From NCBI RefSeq assembly GCF_011386835.1, contig NC_088792.1, forward strand, positions 216,848,394 through 216,912,393: 64,000 nucleotides of DNA. The letters run 5' to 3'. Position 1 is the first letter of the stretch. Every line of letters starts with the position of its first letter. Origin of the DNA: Chrysemys picta bellii (Eukaryota > Chordata > Testudines > Emydidae). The notes beneath the pieces are model-generated. The model saw nothing but the letters and a program-made list of their open reading frames with translations, was not told the origin of the DNA and did no database searches. A program made the position numbers and the translations under genes. Below are positions 24,431 through 36,575 of the stretch, in pieces.

Positions 24431-25710
24431 CAGGTTACCCTGCTCACTGAGGAACCTAGCTTTCAAAGCCTCCCGGATGCACAGCACGTCCCGCTGGGCT
24501 CTTCTAATTGCACGGCTGTCTGGCTGGGCGTAATCAGCAGCCAGGCTATTCGCCTCAACCTCCCACCCCGCCATAAAGGTCTCCCCCTTGCTCTCACAGA
24601 GATTGTGGAGCACACAGCAAGCTGCAATAACAATGGGGATATTGGTTTCGCTGAGATCAGAGTGAGTCAGTAAGCTTCTCCATCTCCCCTTGAGACGTCC
24701 AAAAGCACACTCCACCACCATTCTGCACTTGCTCAGACGGTAGTTGAAGAGTTCTTTTTCAGTGTCCAGGACGCCTGTATAGGGATTCATGAGCCAGGGC
24801 ATTAGCGGGTAGGCTGGGTCCCCGAGGATCACTGTAGGCATCTCCACATCCCCAACAGTTATTTTCTGGTCCGGGAAGTAAATAACTTCCTGCGGCTGTC
24901 TAAACAGACCAGAGTTCCTGAAAACACGAGCGTCATGAACCTTGCCCGGCCATCCTACGTTGATGTTTATAAAACGTCCCCTATGGTCCACCAGTGCTTG
25001 CAGCACCATTGAAAAGTAGCCTTTTGGTTAATGTACTGGCTGGTCTGGTGGTCCGGTCCCAGGATAGGGATGTGAGTTCCATCTATAGCCCCACCGCAGT
25101 TTGTGAATCCCATCGCGGCGAAGCCATCTATGATGACCTGGACTTTTCCAAGGGTCACTACCTTTGACAGCAGTAGCTCAACGACTGCGTTGGCTACTTG
25201 CATCACAGCAACCCCCACGGTAGATTTCCCGACGCCAAAGTGATTCGCGACTGACCGGTAGCTGTCTGGTGTTGCAAGCTTCTAGAGGGCTATGGCCACT
25301 CGCTCCTGGACAGTCAGGGCTGCTCGCATCCGGGTGTCCTTGCGCTTCAGGGCAGGGGACAGCAACTCACAAAGTTCCAGGAAAGTTCCCTTCCGCATAT
25401 GAAAGTTTCGCAGCCACTGTGATTCATCCCAGACCTGCAGCACTATGCGGTCCCACCAGTCCGTGCTTGTTTCCCGGGCCCAGAATCGCCGTTCCACAGT
25501 ATCAACATGACCCGTTGCCACCATGATGTTCACGGCGCGGGGTCCCGTGCTTTGTGAGAGGTCTGTGCCACTCTCAGACTTCATGTCCTCACCACGCTGC
25601 CGTAGCCTCCTCCCCCGATTTCTCAGCATCTGCCTCTGGAAAAGGTGGATGATAAGGTGCGAGGTGTTGACAACAGCCATAACTGCAGCGATGGTAGCAG
25701 CAGGCTCCAT
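24428..25710 (-). pseudogene. Harbinger DDE transposase, broken copy
   Basis: The minus-strand frame starts at ATG 25710 (MEPAATIAAV) and includes ETSTDWWDRIVLQVWDESQW. It meets a TAG at 25284-25282, continues in frame with SYRSVANHFGVGKSTVG and GGAIDGTHIPIL (first catalytic Asp), then suffers a one-base loss near 25020. The frame resumes to 24428 with VILGDPAYPLMPW (second Asp) and VVECAFGRLKGRW (Glu). All three acidic residues of the DDE_Tnp_4 fold are still present, but one stop and one frameshift kill it. By eye most residues equal those of copy 2. An intact protein would cut and paste the element at TWA targets. A minus-strand AATAAA lies at 24298-24293. Confidence 0.88.
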
Positions 25711-26625
25711 GCTCGTAGTGCTGTGGCGTCCGCGCTGTCACTCACCAGAAAAATGAGCGAACTGATTGCCTGCCAGCGCTTTCAGGGAGGGAGGGCGGGA
25801 GTGACGGTTGGCTGACGACAGTTACCCAAAACCACCCTCGACACATTTTTTTCCCCAGCAGGCATTGGGGGCTCGACCCAGAATTCCAATGGGCAGCGGG
25901 GACTGCGGGAACTGTGGGATAGCTGGCCACAGTGCACCGCTTCCAATGTCGACGCTTGCCCCGTTAGTGTGGACTCACAAAATCGAATTACTGTCCTTAG
26001 TGTGGATACACACGTTCGACTTTGTAATATCGATTCCACATATTCAATTTAAGTACAATCGAACTACTCTCGTAGTGTAGACATACCCTGAGACCAGTTG
26101 ATCAACATATTGAGACACAGGTCTGAAAAAGCATCAAATCTGTTATAAAACATGGCAGAAAAACACAAATGCCAAATGAAATGCCATAAAGATCATGGCA
26201 GACCACTAGAATGGATTTGTTTGTGACGAACAATGCAGAAAGCATTATTGTTTTGTATTATTATATAGACTCTTTTACTTAGAAAACCTGAACAATATTA
26301 GAAGCAGCACAACAATTCACAGACTGAAGGCTTTGAAGTAGAATTTTAAATCAGGTTCACAATGCATGCAAAAATGCAGTTACAGTTGACAATTCGCTAA
26401 TTGTTTGTAAACTGCATAGTAACTTTAGATACAAACACATCTTATTAGCCATTTGTGCAGGTTCCTTATTTGCCCATTCACAGATTTGCTCACCTAATAT
26501 TTTTGAAATCCCTGAAAGGATTATCTCCAACAGTGGGCCTCAGTGTTTCTCAAAGGAATTTGCCATTTTGGTTAAAGCACAGAATTTTAAATATATTTCT
26601 GACAGGACCTGAACAGCAGCTCTGT

Positions 26626-26894
26626 GGGTATGTCTACACAGCAAAGAAAGACCAGTGGCTGGCTCCTGCAAGCCACTAGGGCTCGAGGGGCTCAGGCTCT
26701 GGGGCTGTTTCATTGCTGTGCAGATGTACAGGCTCAAACTGGAGCTCAAGCTCTGGGACCCTTCCACCCTACAGGGTCCTAGCCCAAGCCCTTTGAAGTC
26801 TACATAGCAATGAAACAGTCCCGCAGCCCGAGCCTCGCAAGCCCAAGTTGGCTAGCACCGGCCAGCTGTGTCTAATTGCTGTGTAGACATACCC
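26626..26894. mobile_element. Palindromic MITE, GGGTATGTCTACACAGCA termini
   Basis: 269 bp bounded by GGGTATGTCTACACAGCA and TGCTGTGTAGACATACCC and flanked by TGT on both sides (26623-26625, 26895-26897), a 3-bp duplication fitting the Harbinger superfamily. The inner arms (GGGGCTGTTTCATTGCTGTG, then TAGCAATGAAACAG) extend the inverted repeat. Non-coding. Confidence 0.8.
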
Positions 26895-26897
26895 TGT

Positions 26898-26985
26898 GTG
26901 GCTTGAAAGCTTTTCTCTCTCATCAACAGAAGTTGGTCCAATAAAAGGTATTACCTCACCCACCTTGTCTCTGTGACAGGTTGTC
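26898..26985 (+). repeat. Chelonian repeat fragment (AGAAGTTGGTCCAATAAAAG unit)
   Basis: Shares CAACAGAAGTTGGTCCAATA and GGTATTACCTCACCCACCTT with inverted copies at 41285-41395 and 45205-45290, and more weakly with 20150-20210. I recognise it as a common turtle dispersed unit of unsure class. Confidence 0.5.
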
Positions 26986-27069
26986 AGCTGCTGGAATCCT
27001 ACAAAGTGATGCAGAGCTATTCTGCTAGCTAACTCTGGCAGCCAGACCAAGTTTCCCAGACTGAGACCA

Positions 27070-27292
27070 TGTCTATAAATCTGGCAAAGACACTCTATGC
27101 AGATGTGAGAGCTCTCCCGTCAACATAAAAAACCACCTCCACAAGCAGCATAAGCTATGTCGGCAGGAAAAGCTCTCCTGCCAACATAACACTTATGTCG
27201 CTCGGGGGGGGTGGGGGGGGAGGTGGAATATAGTGTAGTGTAATGAAATATAGTGGAATACAGTGTAGTGTAGACAGCCTGAGTGTCTCTCT
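27070..27292. repeat. Degraded MITE
   Basis: Starts CATGTCTATAAATCTGGC and ends AGTGTAGTGTAGACAGCC. Internal direct/inverted units (GAGCTCTCCCGTCAACATAA, then AAAGCTCTCCTGCCAACATAA) and a G-run at about 27203 suggest an old Harbinger-like MITE. Ends are not exact. Confidence 0.45.
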
Positions 27293-29544
27293 GACTCAAA
27301 GATAATTAGGAATAGGGGCAGAGGGGATCACTCCGGGTAAAGCAAACCTAGGAATAGCTAAATTCAGAAGACAGTTTAGATTGCAGCTGTTTCTTGCTAT
27401 TTAAGATAACATTAAAGGTAAAACACAGAAAAGGGGTAAGATCAGGCCATTACCGGGTGGGGGGGGGGTGACGGTGAGACACTGTGTGTACACTGTGTTA
27501 AGAGCAGGGTTTGAATTTTTGAATTCCAGGTACTAGCAGTGTCCCTGTCTATGTTATCCACAAAACAATGGCCGTATTGAAACAACTGTAAAAGTGCCTC
27601 AACTGTAAAATTCATATTTGATAAACCCAAGGCAGATCACAAAAACTATTATCTTGCTGTGAGATTTTCAAAGGACCCTAAGGAAGTTGGACACCTAACT
27701 CTTTTAGGCACCTCTGAAAATCCCAACCTCAGTCTATTCAAGTACTGGAATGCACACATTCACAAGTGTAATTGACCGGCTACTTCTGAGCTGCCTTCTC
27801 TTAACACTACCATGCACAAAGAAATAACTAAAACCTGAAGCAGCAAATCTCAGCCAGATATAAGCTAGTATGAGAGGCAAATCAGCAACAGAAGTATTAC
27901 TATGACAAATCTGTTAAATTGCTCAATACTTAACACTGCTACTTCTGTATGAGACAACACTACATGATTTGCAGAGACTCAAGGCAATTTGTGTTACAAT
28001 ATTTATTGAAGTGACACATGAAGACAAACACCACATTGTAGCTATTACCACAATATACCTTTCTGAAGTCACTGTATATTACTCCATAAAAAAAAGTAAA
28101 AATAATGGAAAACCATTGTGGGTGCTTAGCTTCATCAGGTATACAATGTGTAAATGCTTCTACATTCTATTTCACACCTCATTAAATATGTCTGAAGCTG
28201 CAGTGCACATATTCAACTTTTTTTAATTACTTTGTTGGTACTTTAAACTACTGTAACAGAAATAATAATTTGTCAGGATAGCTATTAAAGACATCAAATT
28301 TATTACAGCAACATCTCAAATGAAAGGACCAGAAATTCCTCATTAAGAACAAGGACATCATTTTACACACTTGAGCAAAATTTAAAGTAAAATTTTTTTT
28401 TAAATTTAAAATTAAAGAAATTAGAACTCTAGTCATTATAATTACTATCCACATAATGCAAATAATGATTAACACTTTTAATTATAAATCCCACCCACAT
28501 CAAGGCTCTAAGATGCTCTATAGTTCATATACATATTTTAAAAGAATAGTAAAGTTGCAAATAGCAAAATCAAAATTCAAGAAATGCTTCTTTATTCACT
28601 ACATTCCCTTTCTGTCTTATACTATATACCAGACCACTACGCTCTGGTCCATTGGAGGTGCACACATGTCCTCAGTTAAATCAGTGTAAATCTCTCTATC
28701 TGGTAGGTATAAACAGAATTTGGCCAAAATTAAGGAAAACATCAGCAAAACTATCGTCTCATTCTCAACATATTCCTGCCTTATTCATTGTGCACCATTC
28801 AACCAGCACTGGGAATGAGACAGAGATCTTGACCAAAAACAAATACGTGGTCATGTAATTAAAGACTCTCTAGTAATGCATACAGAAAAGGATGTAGAGT
28901 TAAGACAACCATCATTTGTTAATGTGGGTATTTCCTGACTTTTGAATGCTTCATTTTTCAATTTCAGCATTTAAACATAGTTTTTAGTAGAGTCTAGGAT
29001 TTATTGAAAGAAAAAAATGTGCACTCAACTGAGGCAGAAATGCCTTTTATACATTGAATGAAGCAAGGCTCCAGCTCATTTAAAAAATATTAACAGATCA
29101 TATAGCATGAGACAAGGATCCTCTGGGGTTATTTCCATAAACTACAAATAAACTAGCTGTTATGAAGAATTACTTAGTCCTGTTTAGACAGTAACTCATG
29201 GCCTTCTTAATATGTGAACAGGGTAGCCAAACTTCCACTGACAGAGAATGAGGCTTGAGGAAAAATGATAAAGGTATGGCTTGGTTGAAGAGAAAATAGG
29301 GATCATCTTTGACAAATATCTGAGCTGTTAGCAAGAAGACCACCTTGTACTTACTGAATGCTATATACAGTGGGTCTGCTATCAATACCTGAATCTCTGA
29401 GACACTCAAGATTATGTGATCCCAATGAGACATGTTGCACCAAACATGCTGACAGTGGTTCAAATGGTGGTTCCATTAATTTGCTGAGTACTACATTTAA
29501 AGTCCAAGGACAGAGGCTGCTTCCTAGCAGGAGGCAATAAGTGA
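27293..29544. other. Non-coding stretch without an assignable gene
   Basis: Mostly A/T-rich unique-looking DNA. No exon with paired splice sites was found. The stretch at 29.17-29.5 kb has open minus-strand frames with no motif I can name and may be an old retroelement relic. Confidence 0.4.
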
Positions 29545-29782
29545 AATAGGCAACTCCCACTGGCCGCAGTCGGTGCTCCAGGCCAACGGGAGCTGCTGGA
29601 AACGGCGTGGGCCGAGGGACATACTGGTCCGCTTCCAGCAGCTCCCATTGGCCTGGAGCAGCGAACCGCGGCCAGTGGGAGCCGCAGTTGGCCAAACCTG
29701 CGGACACGGCAGGTAAACAAACCGGCCTGGCCTGCCAGGGGCTTTCCTTGCACAAGCAGCAGAACAAGTTTGGGAACCACTG
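29545..29782. mobile_element. hAT-type MITE, one end only
   Basis: The right end AAGTTTGGGAACCACTG is a typical hAT-MITE terminus in turtles. The body is an imperfect palindrome (GGGAGCTGCTGGAAACGG, then CGCTTCCAGCAGCTCCC) like the copies at 3279 and 9087. The left arm is truncated after about 20 bp, so no target duplication is visible. Confidence 0.65.
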
Positions 29783-30419
29783 ATCTAGATGAAAAACCAT
29801 TTCCATTTTACAGAGAAAAGTTTTCCTGCTTTTCCATCAGAATCTTCTAGAATTCTACAGAGCAATCGTGATCTAAATAGATCAACCAGCCAGCATTCAG
29901 ACTATCTGAATAATGAATTTAGAATCAGTAAGGAGAATCTAACTGTGCATTAGGGACATGAGACCCAGAAAATGGAGAATCCGCTGCCAGGTTCAACAGG
30001 TCAAAGAATCAAAGCTGACAGGCCCAAACTGGGGCTAGGAGCAGCACCATGGGCTTCTCTCCAATTCTCCACAGAATCCTGGGGATAAGGGGACGTGGAG
30101 GGAACACACAAGAACGTTTGGCTCAACTCCAAGAGAAATGGATCTTTCTTCAGAATCTGTGTACAGAACAACTGACGGAGAGGGGTCCTTTAATCAAGTT
30201 ATGCCTTGCAGAATGAAATGAAGGAGACACCTCTACCAGCACATTCTGGTTTTGTCCACCACAGACAAATGAACAACCACAGGAGGCAGAGATATCTGAA
30301 TATCCATATTGTTTAGAGAGGGACAATTCACTGTTCTTCAGCTTTGAGTCTGAGAACGGGAATGACATATGCAAAAAAAACAAAAACCAAAAAAATTTGA
30401 CCTACCAGTCAGAGACAAA
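29783..30419. other. Non-coding stretch without an assignable gene
   Basis: No exon or bounded element recognised. An A-rich run lies at 30373-30398, just before the CR1 tail fragment. Confidence 0.4.
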
Positions 30420-30658
30420 ATCTGACAGCTTGTCATCTTCCTCTATAGGATGGGGCACAGAGTCATTTGCTGGTTTGAACTAGAGTAAATGCTGGTTTCT
30501 CTGTAACTTTAAAATCAAGATTTGAGAACTTCAGTAACTCAGCCAGAGGTTATGGGCCTAAAACAGGAGTGGGCGGGTGAGGATCTGTGGATGGCAATGT
30601 GCAGGAGGTCAGACTAGATGATCCTGATGCTCCCTTCTGGTCTTAAAATATATGAGCT
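30420..30658 (+). mobile_element. CR1 LINE 3'-end fragment
   Basis: Ends with GGAGGTCAGACTAGATGATC followed by TGATGCTCCCTTCTGGTCTT and AAAATATATGAGC, the conserved CR1 3' untranslated terminus. It is a 5'-truncated, non-coding copy. Confidence 0.8.
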
Positions 30659-31429
30659 GTCTCAGGGTTTGATTGAAGCTCAAGAAACATACTTAACATA
30701 GGCAGAAATCTGTCTTGAGGAGGATACAGTGTTGAAGATCTGGAGTCTAAACTACCCATATTCGTGTGCCCCTCATATTGATTCTCTTGTCCAAAGACTG
30801 GAACAAGTGGCAAACTATTTTGAGAGCCTCCTGGATTAGTGGTCTCTTATCAGCCAATTATCAAGAGACAAGTACACATGTCATAGTCTGCTCTGAGATC
30901 CTGCCACTAATGCCAAGCATTTAATGAAAACTCTTGGGAGCAAAGAGAGTCTAAATAACAGGCCCAAATACTGGAAGCATTGGTGTAACACTGAATCTGA
31001 GGTATTTCTGAAGAGTATGGTGTAAATACATGCCCTTTAATTCAAGACTTGCAAACCAATATTCTGGATATAGGGAAGAAATTAACATTACTGTCACCAC
31101 ACAAAACTTCAGCCGCTTCATGTATTTGTTTGGACTTATGTGATCCATTATGGGATATAAACCCACTGTTCTTTGGAGTATTAGGAAGAAATAGGAGAAG
31201 AATCCCTTTCCATTGTATTGCTAAGGGATCTCTCTTTATTTCTCTTATTTGAAGACAAGGAAGAAAGCAAGAAAGGTGAAGTGGTGGCTTAAAGTGGAAT
31301 TTGCAAGAAATGACCCATTGGTCTGAAATAGTTCTACTGCATACCAAAACAATTTGGTGATTGCCAAAAGGACAAGAGTTAATAAAATAAGTTTGGTTCA
31401 CATTTACTTGAGATATGCAAATAATGTGA
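30659..31429. other. Non-coding stretch without an assignable gene
   Basis: Unique-looking DNA. Two overlapping open stretches of opposite strand at 31.04-31.40 kb have no recognisable motif or splice context. Confidence 0.4.
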
Positions 31430-32560
31430 TTTTAGGACTCTCCCCCTAAGAATAAAATAGTTATTGGAATAAGTTTAGAAGTATAATTGTCAAACTTAAT
31501 TATGTTAATTATGCTGTATCCTTAAATAGATGGTCATACTCTAGCCTATAGGACTAACTTGCTTGCACATTATATCTTTTCTTATAGTTTAAGTATTTGG
31601 TTTATTGTAATAGGTTTATAGATTTATATTAAAGTAAGTTTGGCTGTAATGCAAGAGATCTATAGGCCATATCCTGTATGTTAAGCTAAGGCAAAGTTAG
31701 CATATCTATATTAAGACCTTTTACCCAGAAATCAAAGTTGACCTATATCTTGTTACCTAAATAGACAAGTATCCATGCATATGTTTAGGACCTTTTATCT
31801 AGACCAATAGACAATGGAAGAATGTCATAGGGGGGTTTTCAATTTGTACCCACAGACTTAAGGGGTACACCACTCAGAAACTTATGTGCGTATGTACATT
31901 TAATCAATACACACAAACATACTAGCCTATAGGGTAAGTGTATCCTAACATTTTTTGGGTGAGGAATGAAATTTGGGCATAGGAGGAAGCATTTCCGGCA
32001 CTTGAGCCCTATAAAAGAGGTGACCCACCTCGCTAGAGTATTCTCACGTACTCTGTCTTACTTACTTTCACTCACTCAATCTTTCTATTTTGTTTTATTT
32101 TATTCTATCTATCTACTATGACTACTACTATTAGTAGGCTATACTTGAACTTCTTAAACTTTAAGTTTCAAGGAAACTAGACTAAGCTTGGTTTCCCTAA
32201 GTTTTTAATCTTAGTTTGTTTATTAGGTTTTGATTTTAAATGTAAGCATTAGTTTCCTCTAAGCACTGCATCCCTCACTCAAGAATTGAAACTTGAACCG
32301 TGAGGCTGGTCCTGTGTCTCTTACCACCAGGTTATCAAGGAAAGGCGTGAGTACATTAACCAAAGCTTTGTTGCATATAATACATTATCATTATATATCT
32401 TTTGAATAGCAATAATACAATTGTAATTTTGTAACTCTGATTATTTTACCATTTACTTATTATTTCACTGATTTTAATAAAAAGTCTTTAAGGCTACATC
32501 TGTCTCAATGTGAGCTTCCTGTCATACCCCTGAGGGTCCTTTGTAAATTGTGTGGAGCCT
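31430..32560 (+). mobile_element. Possible solo LTR with promoter and poly(A) signal
   Basis: A TATA box (CCTATAAAAGAGG, TATAAAA at 32010-32016) is followed by GACCCACCTCGCTAGAG and, 466 bp on, AATAAA (32476-32481). This spacing suits U3-R-U5. I could not fix TG/CA ends or a target duplication, so both boundaries are estimates. Confidence 0.45.
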
Positions 32561-33111
32561 GATTAGGGACAAGAACTTTTATCTTCCGATCAAACAGATC
32601 GGTGAGCCTAAAACCCATACTACTACTAATAATTTATTATTATTAATTAATGAAATTACATTAATTAAAAATTAAATTGATAAATTAAATTCATATGATT
32701 AGTACACCCTAAATCAGACTACAATACCACCAGTATCACTTGTTCTCGTTTAGGTGTGCAATATGCTTTTTCTCTCAACTAATATATGATGGAAGCACGT
32801 AAATGCAATTTCACCCCAAGTGGCAATGCAAGTGTCCATTTTGTTTGCAAAACTCAAGCACATTCTTATCTAGATTTAGCCTATGGTACATCATTACCAT
32901 AGATATGTAATAACATATGGACATGGCTGAGCATTTTCTGAGGAAACACAAATGTTAATTCTTTGCATGAAAGGATTTGTTAGTTTTCTCTAATATGTGA
33001 GGATAGTGCTATTGAAAGTGGGGAGGTCACAGGACTGGCTTGAGCCAAATATAATGCCTGTATGCGCTCTCCAAAACAGCTACAGCCACTGACCTGAAAC
33101 ATCACAATCAG
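32561..33111. other. Non-coding A/T-rich stretch
   Basis: Begins with low-complexity ATTAATTA-type sequence (32620-32700) and shows no exon or bounded repeat. Confidence 0.45.
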
Positions 33112-33636
33112 TCCACGTCTAGACCTAAGTTCTCTGTAAGCTGCATGGCCCCTTTCCGGGCCCGGCCCACTGAAACTGATGGGGAGAGGAGCCCCTCCCC
33201 CGCCCTAGCCCAACCCCACCTCGCCAGAGCTGCTGGGGAGAGGAGCCCCTCCCCTGGCCAGGCCTAGTCTGCCGGAACTGCCGCAGCCTGGTAGAGGTGC
33301 CTCTCCCGCGGCCCAGCCCAGCCCAGCCCTGCCGGAGCTGCGGTAGCCGGGGAGAGGCACCTCTCATCTGGCCCTGAGCTGCTGCAGCGAGAAAGGGCTG
33401 GGGGGAGTCCTCTCTCCCTGCCACAGCCCCAGGGCAGCCTGCACCCCAATCCCCTCATCCTGGCCCCACCCCAGAGCCCGCATCCCCCTGCATCCCAACC
33501 CTCTGCCCCAGCCCTGAGCCCCCTCCCACACTCTGAACCCTACGGCCTGACCCCTAGCACAAATCATGCCCATATTGGTGCACATAACAAAATTCATTCC
33601 GAACATGGACGTAAAAAATTAGAGGGAACACTTTCA
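33112..33636. repeat. GC-rich chelonian interspersed repeat
   Basis: Several 60-70 bp imperfect units built on CTGCYGGGGAGAGGMGCCYCTC (33180-33370) are followed by CCCAACCCTCTGCCCCAGCC and an A/T-rich tail ending AAAAATTAGAGGGAACACT. I recognise the tail as a frequent turtle repeat terminus. Open frames here come from composition. Confidence 0.55.
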
Positions 33637-34058
33637 CTAGAGGACAGATCACCCATTTCTGTGATGATTTCCCAATGTATACATCAGTGGAATGGAGTCA
33701 AAAACTAACTTCTCAACAAGTGGTGCGCTATGATCTCTTACACACTATGGAGCTATCAAGTACCAACTCCATTCCACCCATGATGGCAGCCTACATCTCT
33801 TTCTCTCATGCCACCTCCCCATACATGTAAGGAGACCCCCTGTAGACATCCACAAGCCTACCCCACTGACCTCCTTCAAATCCTTCCTTAAAAAACTCTC
33901 CTCTGCCATGATGCCTACAGAAAACTAGACAACAGTTAAGCAGTAGTTGTGCTGTGACCACTGCCTATCATGTTGACCAGTACTATCTCAGTTTTCTTGT
34001 GCTCTCCCCATTCATTTAGTATATCCACCTGTTGCCTTCGATCTTCTGCTTAAGACTG
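33637..34058. other. Short non-coding stretch
   Basis: Looks like part of another old interspersed repeat (pyrimidine-rich, with CCTTCAAATCCTTCCTTAAA). No gene seen. Confidence 0.4.
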
Positions 34059-34446
34059 TAAGGCCTGGTCTACACTACGGGTTTAGGTCGACTTTAGAAG
34101 CGTTAAATCGAATTAAGCCTGGACACGTCCACACGACGAAGCCCTTTCTTTCGACTTAAAGGGTCCTTTAAACCGGTTTCTTTACACCACCTCCGACGAG
34201 GGGATTAGCGATAAAACCGGCCTTTGCGGGTCGGAATTGGGGTAGTGTGGACGGAATTCAACGTTATTGGCCTCCGGGAGCTATCCCACAGTGCTTCATT
34301 GTGACCGCTCTGGACAGCACTCTCAACTCAGATGCACTGACCAGGTAGACAGGAAAAGGCCCGCAAATGTTTGAATTTCATTTCCTGTTTGCTCAGCGTG
34401 GAGAGCACAGGTGACCACGCAGAGCTCATCAGCACAGGTAACCGTG

Positions 34447-36315
34447 ATGGAGTCCCAGGATCGCAAAAGAGCTCCAGCATGGACCGAACGGGAGGTACGG
34501 GATCTGCTCGCCATATGGGGAGATGAAGCAGTGATAGCTGAACTCCGTAGCAGTAAAAGAAATGGCAAAGTATTAGAAAAGATCTCCAAGGCCATGAAGG
34601 ACCGAGGCCATAACAGGGACACACAGCAGTGCCGCATGAAAATTAAGGAGCTACGGCAAGCTTACCACAAAGCCAGAGAAGCAAACGGAAGGTCCGGGGC
34701 AGAGCTGCAAACTTGCCGCTACTACGCGGAGCTGCATGCGATCCTAGGGGGTGCAGCCACCACTACCCCAACCGTGTGCTATGACTCTCTCACTGGAGAA
34801 ACACACAGGGAAGACGGTTCGGGGAACGAGGAAGATGAGGATGGAGGTACTGTAGGTAGCTCACAGCAGCAAGGAAGCGGAGAAACCGGTTTCCCCAACA
34901 GCCAGGATATGTTTGTGACCCTGGACCTGGAACCAGTAACCCCCGAACTCACCCAAGACCCTCAGGGCACACAGGAGACCTCTGGTGAGTGTACCTTTGT
35001 AAATATTTGTAAACATTACACATGGTTTAAAAGCAAGCGTGTTTAATGATTAATTTGCCCTGGCAATCGCGGCCAGTACATCTACTGGAAAAGTCTGTTA
35101 ACGTGTATGGGGATGGAGCGGAAATCCTCCAGGGACATCTCCAGAAAGCTCTCCTTTTCGTACTCCCAAAGCGTTTGCAAAAGGTTTCTGGGGAGGGCTG
35201 CCTTATCCCGTCCGCCATGGTAGGACACTTTACCACGCCAGGCCAGTAGCACGTAGTCTGGAATCATTGCATAACAAAGCATGGCAGCGTATGGTCCTGG
35301 TGTTTGCTAGCATGCAGACAATATCCATTCCTTATCTCTCTTTGTTATCCTCAGGAGAGTGATATCATTCACGGTCACCTGGTTGAAATGGGGTGATTTT
35401 ATTAAGGGGACATTCAGAGGCGCCCGTTCCTGCTCTTCTGAACAGAAATGTTCCCCGCTGTTAACCACGCGGTGGAGGGGAGGGGTGAAGTGATCATCCC
35501 AGAGAATCATGTGTGTGTGTGTGGGGGGGGGGGGTGGTTTACTTGTTTGTGCCGCATGTTAACCGGGAAACCGCAGCCCCTCCTTTTACATTGAAAACAC
35601 ATTTTAAATGGACAACCCAATTCATCCTTGATATGGGAAATGCGCTGCTGTTTGCAACCTTTCCCGCATGTTAAGAAGGTTAAAAAAGCCAAAACACTGT
35701 GGCCTACCATGGCTGCCTGCAAGCCGAAATATGGAACCTTGTAATGAAAGAGTGTACCCATTGTTCTCTAAAATGTGTCTTTTTTAACCACCTCTCCCTT
35801 CTCCTCCACCAGCTGCAAATGTTTCTCCTTCGCAGAGGCTAGTGAACATTAGAAAGAGAAAACGTAGGATGAGGGACGATATGTTCACGGAGCTGCAGAT
35901 GTCCTCCCACGCTGATAGAGCACAGCAGAATGCGTGGAGGCAGTCAATGTCGGACATGAGAAAAGCACAATATGAACGAGAGGAGAGGTGGCGGGCTGAA
36001 TGGCGGGATGAAAAGAGCAAGTGGCGGGCTGAAGACGATAGGTGGCGTCAGCTTGCAGACAGATGGCAAGAGTCAATGCTCCGTCTGCTGGAGCATCAAA
36101 CTGATATGCTCGAGCGTATGGTTGAGCTGCAGGAAAGGCAGCAGGAGCAGAGACCGCCGCTACAGCCCCTGTGTAACCAACAGCCCTCCTCCCCAAGTTC
36201 CATAGCCTCCTCACCCAGACGCCCAAGAACACGGTGGGGGGGCCTCCGGCCACCCAGTCACTCCACCCCAGATGATCGCCCAAGCATCAGAAGGCTGGCC
36301 TTCAATAAGACTTAA
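34447..36315 (+). CDS. Harbinger Myb-like DNA-binding protein, two exons, intact
   Basis: Exon 1 is 34447-34984 and exon 2 is 35813-36315, joined across an 828-bp intron (donor CTG/GTGAGT, acceptor CACCAG/CT). Phases agree, and the joined frame of 347 codons including the stop has no internal stop. ATG 34447 is chosen because it starts MESQDRKRAPAW, matching the start in copy 1. Residues about 6-85 form a Myb/SANT-like trihelix domain (WTEREVRDLLAIWGDEAV, then CRMKIKELRQAYHKAR). An acidic Ser/Gly/Glu-rich linker follows. Exon 2 opens with a basic cluster (RKRKRR) that could be a nuclear signal, then a long Trp/Arg/Glu-rich coiled coil and a proline/serine tail. In Harbinger elements this second protein assists the transposase at the ends and in the nucleus. 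Poly(A) signal at 36408-36413. Confidence 0.88.
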
Positions 36316-36407
36316 AGTTTTAAAATGCAGTGTGTCTTTTTCCATCCCTCCTCCCCCACCCATCCCAGGCTACCTTGGCAATTATCCCCCTACTTCTGTG
36401 AGGAACT

Positions 36408-36447
36408 AATAAAGAATGCATGAATGTGAAAAAACAATGACTTTATT
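36408..36447. terminator. Convergent poly(A) signals of the two Harbinger genes
   Basis: AATAAA on plus at 36408-36413 serves the Myb-like gene. TTTATT at 36442-36447 is AATAAA on minus for the transposase. The two 3' ends lie within 40 bp, so transcripts probably meet or overlap. Confidence 0.7.
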
Positions 36448-36575
36448 GCCTCTGCAAGCGGTGCTCGAATTGGGGAGGGAGGGGTGGGGTGGGGTGGTTG
36501 GTTTACAGGGAAGTAGAGTGAACCGGGTCGGGGGGGGGGGTTGGAGGGTTCATCAAGGAGAAACAAACAGAAGTT

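Larger units (their letters stand above)
22840..26088. mobile_element. PIF/Harbinger transposon, copy 1 (decayed)
   Basis: Termini GGCCTGGTCTACACTAGG and, inverted, GGGTATGTCTACACTACG match those of the copy at 34062-39076. It contains a plus-strand Myb-like gene remnant and a minus-strand DDE transposase remnant facing it. The flanking triplets (AAA, TGA) do not match, so the TWA-type duplication expected of the superfamily has decayed. The unit is 3.25 kb, shorter than copy 2 (5.0 kb) because much of the Myb-gene region, including its intron, is missing. Confidence 0.85.
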
